A stretch of 64,000 bases of DNA from Anastatus disparis (lineage: Eukaryota > Arthropoda > Insecta > Hymenoptera > Eupelmidae): contig JAFFSR010000220.1 in NCBI GenBank assembly GCA_017163975.1, positions 13,906,001 to 13,970,000 on the forward strand, given 5' to 3'. Positions within the stretch are counted from its first letter, which is position 1. The number at the start of each line of letters is the position of its first letter. Of this stretch, positions 1 to 13,174 are shown piece by piece. The position numbers and the translations under genes were made by a program. The notes under the pieces are model-generated. The model saw only the letters and a program-made list of their open reading frames with translations, was not told the origin of the DNA and made no database searches.

Positions 1-2776
1 ATTTTAAAGCAAAAGGATGTTATCAAAATTATTTGATGGTTACAAAGAGCAAGCGCGCATGTGCACGAACATAGGCAGCACTGATTGACTGTTTTCACGC
101 TTATATTTGAAGTTTTCAGTGATGGAGTAATTAAAAGACAGCTGAAAGAATCTTGAAAAAAAAAAATTTTTTTATTCCTAATAATTTTTTATTTATATTC
201 CATTTAATGTACATGACGATTGATATTCAGTAGTTTTCTTAACGATTATTTATAAAAAAATTGTTATGACAGATTTTTAATGCCGGTATTTTAAAAAAAA
301 AATGTTTTATTTTTTAAATAAAAGACGAAAAAAATCGATTCATAAATCATTAAAAAGATTAAATTTAAATTTCAGTACCATAATTTATAAGGAAATTATT
401 AATAAATTAACTTTTTATTTTGGTAAATCGTTGTTTATAAAATTTAGAGGCTACTCTCTATTGGTTTCCACAAATAACCCTTACACAAAAATGTGCCCTT
501 AAAATTGTTCAAACTTAAAAATTTCTTGTACCCCAGTCTTGAAAGGTGATATATCAGATGGTAGAAAGATGTATAATTTAGACACCTATGGTAAACAAAA
601 TCATTGTGGCACCCACGAATCTTCACGAAAAATGAATCACAGTAATACATTTCTTACTATTTATTGTGTAATAGAAAAAATAATATCAAATAAAATAGTG
701 AAAAAATTCTAGCGCGAAACGCAAGCGTCGACGGTCGTGTCTTTTATGCCAAAAACTTTGCTTTTTGCATGCCTTGCATCACGAAACACTGCAAAGCGCG
801 AGGACATTTCAGAGCTGAGGGAAGCATATAGGTGAAATGCCTGAGCGGGAAGCCTGCACCGGCCTTTCGAGTTTGGCGAACTAGTTAAAATCAAGTTAAC
901 TTTAGCCTCAGACTGTATACAAAGTCTACATAATGGAAATATATTTATATATGATACTAATTTTGTTAATGTATCAAGCTATTAATTATGTTTAAAAATT
1001 AATATCCGTACCCCAAAGTCCTTTGCAGCGTCGAGAGGTTGTACGTATAAACTTGGATCGCTGGAAGTGGTAGTAAGACGTAGCAATTGGATTCTTGATA
1101 CGATTGCGAAAAATTTTAAGAATGAAAAGAAAAAAGTTAATAGGATGCGTATTTCTATTATAAAAAAAAAGAATATTTATTATTAAAACATTACCTTGAT
1201 TGCAAAAAATTCGATAAAAAGAAATAATTTTCTTTTTCTTTTGTTCTTGTAACGACCTTTATTTACGAAAAATTGCACATACGTGGCTATTTATATACGT
1301 ACACAATTATACTGATGTAAAGAAAACGGCTGTAATGACGCGCAACCGCACTGAAGCGAGACGTCGCGAAGGCGGTAGTCAAAATTGAACTAAATAAGAA
1401 AAATTATTTTGGCCTTTACTTGGGTTCAAGAATTTTAAAACTTTTCAATACAGTACGAATATCTATCGTAAGTTATGAATAATAAATTTAAATAACTATT
1501 TGTCTGCTTCTCACCGAGGTTAAAGTACAGAAAATATATGCGTAATGATCTGCCCTAGCTTTCCTTTTGTATCTATTTACATATCTAAAAATTTAAGGAA
1601 ATATACGTCTTACATGGGTGGTCTGTTGGCTATAGAAACACTTGTGTTTATTAAGCTCGAGTTCACGCTATTTGCTTTCGATAACACGATTTATTCATGT
1701 AAGTTTTGATGTCTCACTTAAGTTTTATTAGAAAACCACCTGTGTTTGCTACCGGTTCAAGTTGAGGATTTGGCAAGTGGTATGTAAGTAATCAAAATAA
1801 ACAGAGCGATCTAGTCGTATCACATTTCGTTGACTCAAGTGAAATGGATAAATCAAAGAAAAACTAAATTTTTGCTGCGTTGACCGTAATCTAAAGAAAT
1901 ATAAAGTATAATAAGAAACATACTGATGAAATCGAGATTTTACAAATGTTAATAATAAATTAAATTTTTATTTCAGATCGTAATGTTGGGTTTTTTTTTA
2001 AATCTTGAATGAGCACCTAAAATGTTAGATTAAAATAATATTTCAAACAATACTTATAAAGCCTATTTCTTTTTTAAATATTATCCTTGCTTTGTTTCGC
2101 TCACTTGTATTGCAACTACACTCTCAAGAAAAATATGCGACTTATTCAATTGAAAATGGTATTACTTTTTTCGTTTTAAAATAGTTATTAAAGGTTTTCA
2201 AAGTCAATGTAGAGCGTACAAAAAATTTTTAAGGTGTTTTCAAAAATATATTTATAATGATTGTTAAATTTATTTAGAAATTTTATACGATCTTTGGATT
2301 AACTACAAGGAGAATACCCCACCTTCGAGAAACGGATTCAGCTGAAACTGCAGGACATGATTTTTTGATGAAAAAAAAATGAACCCGTGTTTTTTCTTTT
2401 CTTTGAATATGCTCCATAGACGGAGATATAGACATTTTTTCGAAAATATAATGAAAAGGAGTATTTATATGATCTTGAATAACCAAACAACTAAGACTTT
2501 TACAAAAAATCTATAAATTATAAAATAAAGCACAGATCAAAAGCTTTAATTTAAGCTTTTTTGCATTGAAAAAGCTTTTGTGGTTCAAGAGTAGTGCCGA
2601 ATTTAAAATTACTACATATTTGTTAATATTTTTAGCGTGCAACGTATGATCAATTTTTTACGCTATTTCATTAGCATATTTTAATCGCCTGTAACTTTTG
2701 AGCCACAGAAGAAAAGGATTTCAACCATCTAATGAGATCTTTTGAAATTATTCATGGATTAAAGTCTTATATTTAA
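1..2776. other. Gene-free AT-rich stretch
   Basis: I see no supportable gene. Two short islands are less AT-rich than their surroundings, at about 715-890 and 1320-1380, but neither gives an exon with convincing splice sites or a recognisable protein. A small inverted repeat around AAAGCTTT lies at about 2530-2575. Confidence 0.5.
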
Positions 2777-2778
2777 TA

Positions 2779-3931
2779 CAGTACCGCTCAAAAGTTCGTA
2801 AAAATTTTTTTTTTATTTAACTCAACTTCAAACTGCAATATTTCGGAAACGGCTCGATGAATTTGAAAAATCCGGACAGCGTTTGAAAGATCAGACAAAA
2901 TACTATCTTTTTGTGTCCTGCCAAATATTTTTATCTCTTTTTTTAACTCTATTTCTAATGATAGAAAAATTTTTTATTTTTACGAATTTTTAAATTTCAA
3001 TCAATCAAATGTAACTTTTTAAGAAATTGTTAAAATTAAAAAATTCGAAAACGACTGAAAAGTAGAGTGAATTTCCTAAATCTTTATATTTATGATTTTT
3101 TTGTATCTATTTCCTGCGTGTAGCTAAAAATGTGCAAAAATGGAAAGTACAAGAAAATCAGTTTTAAATATGATAATATTTTCCAATGTCGCGAGTCAAT
3201 TTTGGTTTACATTAGCAAGATACAAAAAGATAGTATTTTGTCTAATCTTTTAAACGCCATCCAGATTTTTTAAATTTATCGAGTCATTTTCGAAATATCG
3301 CAGTTTGAAGTTGAGTTTCTAAAAAAAAATTTTTTTACGAACTAATGAACGGTATTGTATACTTTTAACAAAATTATCACCAATTTTATCACAATTATTA
3401 TAAATGATAGTGTCCTTTTTTTGAATAAATTAAAGTTATTTACAAATTTAATTCTTCGTATGTATATACGAACTACAGATTTGAACACATGCTGAAATGT
3501 AAACAAAAATAGACCCGCGATATTGGAAAATATTATCATATCTAAAACTGATTTTCTTGTACTTTCCATTTTTGCGCATTTTTAGCTACACGCAGGAAAT
3601 AGATACAAAAAAATCATAAAACATAAAGATTTAGGAAATTCACTCTACTTTTCAGTCGTGTTCGAATTTTTTAATTTTAACAATTTCTTAAAAAGTTACA
3701 TTTGGTTGATTGAAATTTAAAAATTCGTAAAAATAAAAAATTTTTCTATCATTAGAAATAGAGTTAAAAAAAGAGATAAAAATATTTGGCAGGACACAAA
3801 AAGATAGTATTTTGTCTGATCTTTCAAACGCTGTCCGGATTTTTCAAATTCATCGAGCCGTTTCCGAAATATTGCAGTTTGAAGTTGAGTTAAAAAAAAA
3901 AAAAATTTTTACGAACTTTTGAGCGGTACTG
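2779..3931. mobile_element. Foldback (MITE-like) element with CAGTACCG ends, TA target duplication
   Basis: The element starts with CAGTACCGCTCAAAAGTTCG and ends with its reverse complement. TA flanks both ends (2777-2778 and 3932-3933), the target duplication typical of Tc1/mariner-type elements. The two long arms, about 2779-3213 and 3494-3931, are near-perfect inverted copies of each other. The central spacer carries a third, more diverged copy of the terminal 135 bp at about 3221-3357, ending in a degenerate terminal sequence (GAACGGTATTG). No transposase reading frame is present, so it is non-autonomous. It shares its first eight bases with the element at 45042-46001. Confidence 0.85.
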
Positions 3932-3933
3932 TA

Positions 3934-5690
3934 TATACATAAGATAAAATAAAGTTTCATTAATTAATATTAGTAGAAACAAAATTTATCATTACATTTA
4001 AATTTGAATTTTTTCCGACTTTAAATCAGGCCTGATACCTTAAGAGGAGGTCGTATATATTTATCTTTTTTTGTAAAAAAAATTAACTTTTTTGTAAAAA
4101 CATAATTTTAGTAAAAATAAAAAGAAAGCCCTTTCGTACCATAAAATGAATTTTTTCTCATCAAAGAAAATATTGCTGTTCATAATACGAGATGGAGCTT
4201 TCTTCTTATTTTTTGCTATAGTTATTAGTTTTTGCAAAAAAATAAATTCTTTGATTATAAAAGGACAGAAATATACGATTTGCTCTTAAGAGCATAACGA
4301 AGCTGCCCGCCTTCTAATAATATTTCCAATCTTAACTTATGAATAAACGATGCGTTTAAGTTTTTTTACTACAAAGAAAAAGTTTGTAAGATTAAACTCT
4401 AGTGCGGACAACTCAAAAATCCAACAAAATATTATACATACAAAGATATAATAAAAACTTTCAATGTATTGTATTTTAAGGTTAGGTTTGTCGAGTTCGA
4501 TATCTAATTTCCAATCCAAGCTCATAAAAAAATAACAAGTCCAAATTATTTTTTATTTTAACAAAAATTATTGTATTAATATAGCTTTAGTGCGGACAAG
4601 TCATTATATTTGTTTAATTTATGAATTTAAAAAGATATTGATAAAATAAAAAAAGCAAAACTCGATTACTGCTGCTCCGACATCCTGTTAACTCCAATTT
4701 TGTAATAAATATTAAAATAAATAATTTATTGATTTGATTTAGTTTCATGGTTAGATTTATGATTAGAATGAAATATTACTTTTTGTTGATTGCAATTTGA
4801 ATTATGTACACTTACATATGTTAAAAAATCTTGTTAAATCTTCAAAACAAGCTCTAGCGTTCTCTATATTAAAAATCTCTTGTATTTGATTACCAATACT
4901 TTTTTGTAATCATTAGGAAGTATGAGATTCTTACATATCCTGTTTTATAAAATTTATCTGCGGTCATTGAGTGGAGCTATCTTGTGATTGTTATTTGAAA
5001 TCACTATGTATAATCACATAAAAAACAAACATTTTCAAAATAACTTTTATTAGAAAATTCATTCATTAAGTCCAGCTTTTAAAATTACAAACTATACACA
5101 TTGAATTACTATTATAAAACAGAAGAAGCATGATTTTCTTATAACTTTTGTTATGGTCTAACCATGTTCAATTTATACAGATATAATGATATTGGCTTTA
5201 AAATTTCAATTGTTATTACAAAATTTATATATTTTTGAATTTTTTCCACTATTAGTCAATCATAGTTGAAATATATTTGACATTGACTTAAATTGGTTAT
5301 GTTTAATTTTAAATAAAGTTACTAATTTAATATTTATAAAATCAATTTACCGAATGGAAGTTCAACGTTTTCATTTCCTGAATCCTAACTGAAATATATA
5401 AATTTATGCGAATGAATTTGTAACGTTCAGACGTTGCTTTTCTTTTAATTAATTATTATATTTAATGCAAAGATATTTTTAATATTATTTTGGAATGCGT
5501 TGGTTAGAGCCCCTTTCAATGCCTAGCGGTTGTGCTAAGAGCTATTTGAGCGTGGCTTAGAGACGAATGAAGAAAAATATTTTACAGAGTCTGTGGACTC
5601 CTTGGTAGGATTGAGAAACTGAGATATGGAAGGTATAATTATCTTCTCTTTTTTTTTGTTGGCTTTCTATAGTGATATGCACATAAGGCC
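3934..5690. other. Gene-free stretch with a short repeated motif
   Basis: No gene is supported. The motif TAGTGCGGACAA occurs near 4401 and again near 4590 in direct orientation, which may be the remains of a small element. The rest is AT-rich sequence without recognisable structure. Confidence 0.4.
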
Positions 5691-5699
5691 ATTACCAGG

Positions 5700-5928
5700 T
5701 ATTTAAATATTATCGCTTTTTTGCCCAGAGGTACTTTTTTGACAATCAATTTTTATGCCCAGTGGGACTTTGTAAACAAGTTTTTCGTGGTCTCCGAGTT
5801 CTGCACCCCGCAGAAAAATTCGAAAAATTTATTCCGAAATTTTCCCGGGGAATCGAACCCCGGTCCACTAGAGCGTGAGCCAAGAGCCTTAGCCCCTGCG
5901 CTACCGCCACTCAGGTTTAATTAGTGAA
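5700..5928 (-). mobile_element. tRNA-derived SINE with A and B boxes
   Basis: On the minus strand the region 5925 to about 5840 reads like a tRNA-derived head. It has an A-box match TAGCGCAGGGG (consensus TRGYNNARNNG) followed by a perfect B box GGTTCGATTCC. Downstream comes a non-tRNA body of about 130 bp. It cannot be a working tRNA because the arms do not pair into a full cloverleaf. An internal RNA polymerase III promoter plus an unrelated tail is the standard SINE layout. The far boundary is approximate. Confidence 0.65.
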
Positions 5929-6834
5929 AATTTCTTACCTTTCTTTAAACGTCTGGAGTTCAAGTATTGAGAAACAATTTGTTCAATATTTTGTTCTTCC
6001 TTTTTTTTATTGTTTATTTTTTGCACCTTTATTTTAGAAATTTTTGAGGTTGACATAATGGCACCGTAATAGAACAATTAAATCATGCAGCGTTTAATAA
6101 TTTATTATTAATTCATTACACAGTGAAAATAAAATAATTATACTTTGTAACAATTTATATCCGTTATTTGAAATACGAAAGAAAAGTATTCAGAATAATC
6201 TAAAGAAAGGAAGTAGTTCTTCGATGTGCAGTTGAAAGTAAACTAAATTTCATTTTATTCCGTCAATAATAGCCTTACGAATTTAGTGCCAGGTAGGTGA
6301 AAGAAAAAGAAAAACTTGACGATACCCGAGTAACATGTGCGACGATAATGAATTTCGGCAATCGCACAATGTATAAGACATTAGTCTATGTTTGGTCTTA
6401 TAGTTTTATACAAATTTGGTATTTCCAAAGATTAGGGAACCGAACCAGCATCGATGCTGGTTTATGAGATGTCATAAATCAGATCATCATATCTGGACAG
6501 TTCTTTATCAGATCACCGATTGTAGAGCCGAATATTCAACAAACCCACCGCATAAATGGATAGAAAAAAATAAAATAGTTTTGTGTAATAAATTTATGAC
6601 GAAAAAAAATTATCAATAAAATTTAAAACGAAAAAATATATAAAACATCACGAGGTATTGGGATATTACAGTGTTAAAAAATGAATTTAAAATTTATGTA
6701 TAAAATTTAAATGTATTTTAAATTTATCAAAAATAGCAGTTACCTTTGTCGAAAACATGTTCCATATAAAATATTTTATATACGTAATAACTATTTTACA
6801 TTGTTATCACAAATTCAACAATGGTTAATAATCT
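5929..6834. other. 3' flank of the METTL25B-like gene, no other gene seen
   Basis: Sequence between the SINE and the stop codon of the minus-strand methyltransferase gene. The part nearest the gene is its probable 3' UTR. No further coding exon could be supported. Confidence 0.4.
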
Positions 6835-9800
6835 TCATTCGCTTGTTTTTATAGAAACAAGAACAATATTTCGTGGCGATACACGAGAGTTGAATTCAGC
6901 TTTTAACGAAGGCGATAAATTCAACTCCGACAGGTACAAAAATCTATCGTATAAAACTAATGTTTCTATTAACGGAGCGAGTAACAGTCTTAGAGAACCA
7001 AATATCAAAACTCTTTTCCATTGCAGTAAAAACTCTTTGACATCGCTTCTCTCAAAATCAGTATCTGTTGGACGGTCTTCGGGTTTAATATTTTCCGTTA
7101 CGATTTCACAATATCTGTAAAATATTTTAAATTTAATTTAATCATTCTTTCATTGTTATTTATAGTCTATTGTGAAAAGTATTAGATTAAAAACTGAACT
7201 GCTTAAACGTAGTATTTTCATTGAGCTTTGCATTCTTCAATTGCGTATGTCGCAAGTCCGGATTCTTTTCAATCAGCAAATATTCAAGCACCGCTCTATA
7301 TGCGTGAACCTAGTAAATAATAAAATTTTCAAGCATAAATTTATTGAATAAGTTCAACAAGCATAAATTCAATAAAAATGATATAAAATATTTACTATTA
7401 AGTCGGTATAGCTATTTGTTTTTAATTTATCACAATGCTTTTCGATTGCATGACAAGCTACCTCTAATGCAGCATAAGTTAATTCGTAATTATTATTTAT
7501 TGACGTAAAATGTTGACTCATTGGATAACCCTTTTCAGTACCTTCGCTGGAAACAAAATAAAAATATAAAAGTTAATGATTTGAAAAACTTTTGATTCAC
7601 CAAATTAAATCGATACCAAGACAAAAATTATTTAAAGCTTTATTTAAGAATTGAAAATTTTAAACCCACACTGCAATACTAGTCAAAAAATGGATAATAT
7701 GTAAGTTTACTTTTAAAAATATTAGACGTTAAAATTCAAATTTGAAAATATTATTTTTCATAAAAGTAAATAGAATTTATTATACCATTGTTTTATATGC
7801 AAACTTATATAAGATTTAACTTGAAACTTTTCAGTATGGTAATACTCGTTATAAAATTTATCTGAAGCCTCGTCGATCATTCAAATTTTTTTGATTAGTA
7901 TGAGCAAGAGACTTAGAGAAAATAATTTCAAAGTATCTCCGTAATAATAAAAAAATGAAACTTTTTGAAAAGTTATTATATCCAAATCTTCGATCGTGAT
8001 CAAGAAAATTATAATTAGGAGTCAAATTTCAAATAAATTCTATAACGAGCAAAATAGTTTCTTACTTATATTTTTAATATCTATTACAAATAACTAACCT
8101 GAGAGTGAGTTTCATATAACAGCATCCAACGATGCAAATAAACTTAGCTTTTTCAATAGTGGTATAAAATCTTAATAACGTAGCAGCTAAATCGCCGCAC
8201 GGATGCAGACCAATTAAACCAAAACCATTAATATTTTCACCGAAATCTTCAGCAAAAATACATGCCAATTGATCCGCTAATTGTTTCCTCGCTACGCTTG
8301 AGACGCCAACTTGTAGAGATACGTGTCGTGGCTTTCTTTCGCGAAAGTCCGTTATGTGTTTAGCTAATGAACTGGATAATTGTTCGTCCCATTTTCTAAA
8401 AATATATATATAAAGAACGATTTAACCAGATGTAATTGTATTTTCAAATAACTTCGAGCATTTATCCTGTTTATTTTGTTAAGATTAAAAATACAGGACA
8501 CATCAATTGTAATAATATCTGTATTAAAAATCTATAGCGTATTGAGTTTATTTTACTTTAAAATAATCTTAAACTTTCAAATTGTAATTTCATACAAAAT
8601 CTTTTTTTAAAATGTTTATTGAGTGTATACATAAAGAAAAATTTTCTAGTTGAAATTACAATACTTTAAAGTAAAATAGTCATGGATTGTCATCATAACA
8701 AAATATATGATAATTTATGGTGAAATTTACGAGAAATATAGTAAAAATTTCTGTTTGCCCAGTAAATTTTATCATAAACTATTGTAATTGTTGTCTGTAT
8801 GACTAAATGACAAACTATGACAATTTTGCTAAAAACTATTTTAATTTTGACTAAAACATTTTTCTCGCGTAAGTTTATAAAGTACATATGAATTTCATTT
8901 ACATACCTGGCATCTTCCTGTAAAACTTGATTTTGTTCAACGCACGTGACGCACAAATCATATCTGTAAGCTAAAACTCTCGCTAAGTGACCCATACCTG
9001 CTCCAATATCAACAATGCATTTGCAATTGGCTTTGTGTGAACAATCGGCAGCTATCTAAAAATTATATTCAACAAATATTATCTTTTTATATATGGTTTT
9101 TGTAAATTTAAACATTTTTTTATTTTCATTTTTACCTTAGATATGACGTCTATCTCATATCTTTTTTTCATTTTCACGTGTTTAGTAAATAAATTGTTAA
9201 ATTGTTTATTTTTAGCAGAAATTTGTTTGTCATTATTATTTTCATTTCCACTTGAATGACTTTTACCGTTACGTATATTCGATCTACACTTTATTAAAGA
9301 TTCTTTTTTATGATTTCTGTCTATTTCAGCACATTCAACAAATCGTCTAAGAGCTAATAATGATAAAGGCCAGACACGTTTACTGAAAAAGAAAATATTA
9401 ATGTGATAGTTTTACATTCAATTACTCAATTAATATCAAAGTATAACTTTGTTGTATTTTAAGAATAATTTTACCTTCCAGGTTCTTTGAGAATCCATTT
9501 TCCTAATTCTGCTGGGCTTACGTCATCCAAAACATTTTTCCAATTTGTAGGTAATTTTTGCCACAAATTATCTTGGAAAAAATCCTAAACATAAATTTAT
9601 TTAATTGAAACTAACGTGACAATGTGTGTAAAGCTTTGAGTTTAAATATTCAATGCACATAATTAGAAAGTAATTTTCAAATATATGCGTGTTTTTTAAC
9701 CATATAATACATATATTAGTGATTAACAAAATTTTTTAATAAAATTTGAAATAAAGAAAAAGAAATATATTTATCAGTTTGAACTTAAATATTATTAAAC

Positions 9801-12800
9801 TTATAAAATTTTAATTTGAAATTAAATAAGCAAATCGCAGTTTATTACATAAATTATAAGATTAAAAATTTCAACATAATTGTATTAGCGATAATAGAGT
9901 ATTGTAATGTTAGAACAATACCTATAATAAAATAAATTATTGTATCAAAAGGCTATGTCGACAATTAGGAAGAATATGTCAACTTTTATTCTCATGTAGC
10001 TTTGTTATTTGTTATTTTCCGATACATGAAATCGTATTTATAAAAATGAACACTAAATATTTAAAATCATGAGAATATTGCCCAATTAAACAATCGAGAT
10101 TCGTAATCTCGAGGACCGAGGGAGTTCAATTCCCGATCTCATCCGATTGATACTAGCACCACTGTATGTTACGTGTACTTTGTTCACAAACACATTAAAA
10201 ACCTTTGTCGCTTATTATCATCGTAATAATGGCAAAAATACAGAAACATTAAATAAATTCAAAATAATGAAAAGTAAGATATAGTTAAATGTCTGAGCTT
10301 TTATTTGTATAGTATTGAAAAGTTAGAATTATTTGTGTTCAGTCGTGTAAAATTAAGAAAAATATTTTAGAAGAAATTCCATTTTATTGTTATATGCAAT
10401 CCCATAAAATTAAGAAAAATATTAAGAAAATTATTTTATTGATTTCAAGTTTTTCTTTTTCTTAATAAAAATCTTTACTAATCTTTTTTGTTGGATTTCA
10501 AGCACGTTTTAAGAATCGCTTATAAGTACACATGTTTAAATTTTTGCTTGTAATAAGCGTCCAATGGACTTAAAAATATTAAATCGTAAAGTTTATTACT
10601 GAATATGTACATCCCTTCAATACTCATTTACTATTTTATGCGCATACCTACTTCAAAAATATGAAATGTCCCGTTCGAATTCATATTTATTGTTTTATAC
10701 TTATATCTACTCAGCCACCGTTCTTTTTTTAATTTTTAGTTGAAAATTGTAAAATATCTCATTACCAATGTAATTTGTAAAACTTCTGTGAAACCTTTAG
10801 TCGGTTTATTTTTCTCTACCAAATTAAGTATTTCTCTTGGGAAGTCATTCTATGTAAAACTATAAGTTAAATAAATTTATTTTTCAACTAAATGTACTTT
10901 TCATTAATTCGACGAGTACCGTGTGATAGTTAATATTTATTTTATAAATACTTATAAGCATCACACCAAAAGGACAGAAAAACCTATTCTGCCCAAACAA
11001 TTTTTATAGTTTATTAAAATAGTTTGCAAAATCTATACTTTGTTTTGATCTTTTTTTCAAATTGTTATATTTTTAGTTTTTAAGCAATAATAATAGAAAT
11101 TGAGTTTTAGTTTTTTTTTATTCCATTATTAGACTTTTTAACTAATAATGAAATAAAAGACTGTGTAAATATATGATAAACTAAAATTTGAAAAAGTTAT
11201 AAATGATAAATACATTAAGTATTCGATTACAAGTCTGTAATACCTTTGGGTCATAAATTTTGATAAGAATTAAAAAGTTTACTTACGAGACGTTAAAATT
11301 GACTATTCCCACGAAAAGACTTCGATATTTCATGAGTGGTTGAAGAAAAGTTGTATTTTCTTTTTTGTGTAAAAAAAAGGGCGTAACTCATTTTTTATTC
11401 AAAAGAAATTTTTTCAATGAAAACAAAATTTAAATTTCATGCGTAGCATAAAATTACATTATCTTTTTTTTCAGAAGGTAACTTAAAAAGATCTATTCTT
11501 ACTTTTGAATAAAAAATGAGTCACTATTATCATTTTAAGTGAGGGGAAAACGATATACAAGCTTTTTTCGATCAATAACGAGATAAAGTCCCATTAGAAC
11601 TGTTGAAACGTAGTAAATGATAGATAATTTTGACTTGATAAGATCACATAGTAGATTAGTTTTTATAAAAAAGAAATAAAAATCTGATTTAAACGATAAA
11701 TTTTCATTTTATTATTAACTTATTATAAACCAAGGAGTGTCAGAATGTTAGATCACCAATTCTGTCGAAACTGTGGAAAATGTTTTTATTTTATGAAAAT
11801 ATAAAAAAAAATTCGATTTTTAGACTTCAACACTCGAAACGAAATAAAGAACTTAATTTTTTATTATTATTGGTTTAAAATAAAAGCGAACCAAAAGTAA
11901 TTTATAAGGGAATTTAATTAGAATTTTCTGCGAAGTGTGCAAATAATTAAGAATTGCACCACCAAGAATTTATTCTACTTATGAAGAATTTTTGTACTAT
12001 AAGACTATTGCCTTGATTATTGTACTCTCGCCGGAAACTTATTCGCTGGTATTTCTTAATAATTTTAAAAATTTAACTTAATAAATTATTTATTGTTTTG
12101 AAAGATTATGACTTTTGGAAAATAAATTAATACATTATACTTATTCATTACACACATTTTTTTAAAAATACCATGTTTTATTCCTGACTATTTAAAATAT
12201 ATTCAAAATTTTTAAAAATTCAAATGATTAAAAATAATAATTATTGTAATATTTGTGTTATGAATTAAATATCATGTTAATATTTATTTATATTCAATTA
12301 AATTATTATATTAACATTTATTATACAAATAAATCGTCGGGTGATAGGAATAATGTTCTGACTCGGCTTTGCGCTTAAGAATGTCCTAACTCGACTTTGC
12401 GCGTAAAGACGTCCCGCACAGCTGCTTATTTTTTCCTTAGATGTTTAAGTAGAGAACCGCTTTAAACATATGATTTATGAACTCGTTATTATTTTCAAAG
12501 AAAATTAGGGCATCGTAACTCTTATTCTCTTTAAGAATAATAATAAATTGATTTTTCCAATTTTTAAAACGGTTTTCAACTTAAACATATAAGAAAGAAA
12601 TAAGCAGCTGAGTTGAGACGCTCATACGCGCAAGGAAGAGTTTTTTTAATAATCAAATTTATAAATATAAAATCTTGAAATAAAATTTAAAGTAATAAAT
12701 TGAAATAAATGTTATTTAGTCAACTCGTTTGTTCATGTAAATAAATAAGATTGTAATTAATTTAAATTTAGCGTTAAAAATTATTTTCATTAAAAAATTT

Positions 12801-13174
12801 AATTGAAATGATTAATTGAAATTTTAAAAAAATAATATGACAGTGATGCAGAATTCCATCGGAAGATGGCGCAACCCGTCCGCTTAAGAAATTCAAAGCA
12901 ACGTTATCATCCGGGAATCAACTAGAGATCTCAATTTCGTGATCGACAGTCGAAACCGTACACATAATAGTATCATTTCAACGCTCAATTTTTTCTTCAA
13001 TAAAATAAATGTGAAATAAATGTAAAATAATATAAAACAATGACGAACCACGACGTAGGCGTTCAACATCCAGCCATAAATCTTGAGCACGGAAAAAATC
13101 TGATCAATGGTTAGACGTATTCCAAGACAAACTTCACACGCGCAATCGGCACATGTGTTGCTGTGCGCGGCCAT
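6835..13174 (-). CDS. METTL25B: METTL25B/RRNAD1-type methyltransferase-like protein (8 exons)
   Basis: Exons, in coding order: 13049-13174, 9475-9584, 9136-9382, 8907-9055, 8099-8395, 7396-7546, 7200-7309, 6835-7114. They total 1470 nt, giving 489 residues, and all phases agree; human METTL25B is of similar size. Family hallmarks in order: the N-terminal AYVVDFFQDNLW block created by the exon 1-2 junction, WPLSLLALRR, a KHVKMKKRYE block, the SAM-binding motif I DIGAGMGHLARVL (exon 4), GLHPCGDLAATLL and CCYMKL (exon 5), and a C-terminal block ending in SPRNIVLVS. Exons 1 and 7 use weak donors (GTTCGT and GTTCAG); the other donors are ordinary GTAAG/GTATG/GTTAG types. The family is predicted to be SAM-dependent; its substrate is not known from sequence. 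The start is the first ATG of exon 1, and the first ~20 residues are cysteine-rich. Intron 1 is about 3.5 kb and holds a SINE and a foldback element. METTL25 is the alternative paralogue name; length favours METTL25B. Confidence 0.88.
10083..10231 (+). mobile_element. tRNA-Thr-related SINE, copy 1 (5'-truncated)
   Basis: The sequence contains an anticodon-arm-like hairpin (CGAGA TTCGTAA TCTCG, anticodon CGT in a tRNA reading) and a T-arm-like segment GGGAGTTCAATTCCC. An unrelated tail follows, containing AGCACCACTGTATGTTAC. No D-arm or acceptor stem is present. The same composite sequence occurs on the minus strand at 50093-50240, with homology running through both the tRNA-like part and the tail. 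That makes it a dispersed SINE rather than a tRNA pseudogene. It lies in intron 1 of the METTL25B-like gene. Confidence 0.65.
12397..12634. mobile_element. Short foldback/MITE-like element
   Basis: An arm at 12397-12464 and an arm at about 12566-12634 are imperfect inverted copies; both contain TTGCGCGTA and CAGCTGCTTATTT in opposite orientation. Just upstream a second partial copy of the end (GACTCGGCTTTGCGC) lies in direct orientation at about 12360. There is no coding capacity. It sits in intron 1 of the methyltransferase gene. Confidence 0.6.

Noticed and set aside
5836..5925. Functional tRNA gene on the minus strand
   Set aside because: A and B boxes are good but no acceptor stem pairs and the arms are mismatched, so a SINE is the better reading.
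10083..10150. Functional tRNA-Thr gene
   Set aside because: Only anticodon-arm and T-arm-like parts are present; no D-arm or acceptor stem, and the same sequence plus tail recurs elsewhere as a SINE.
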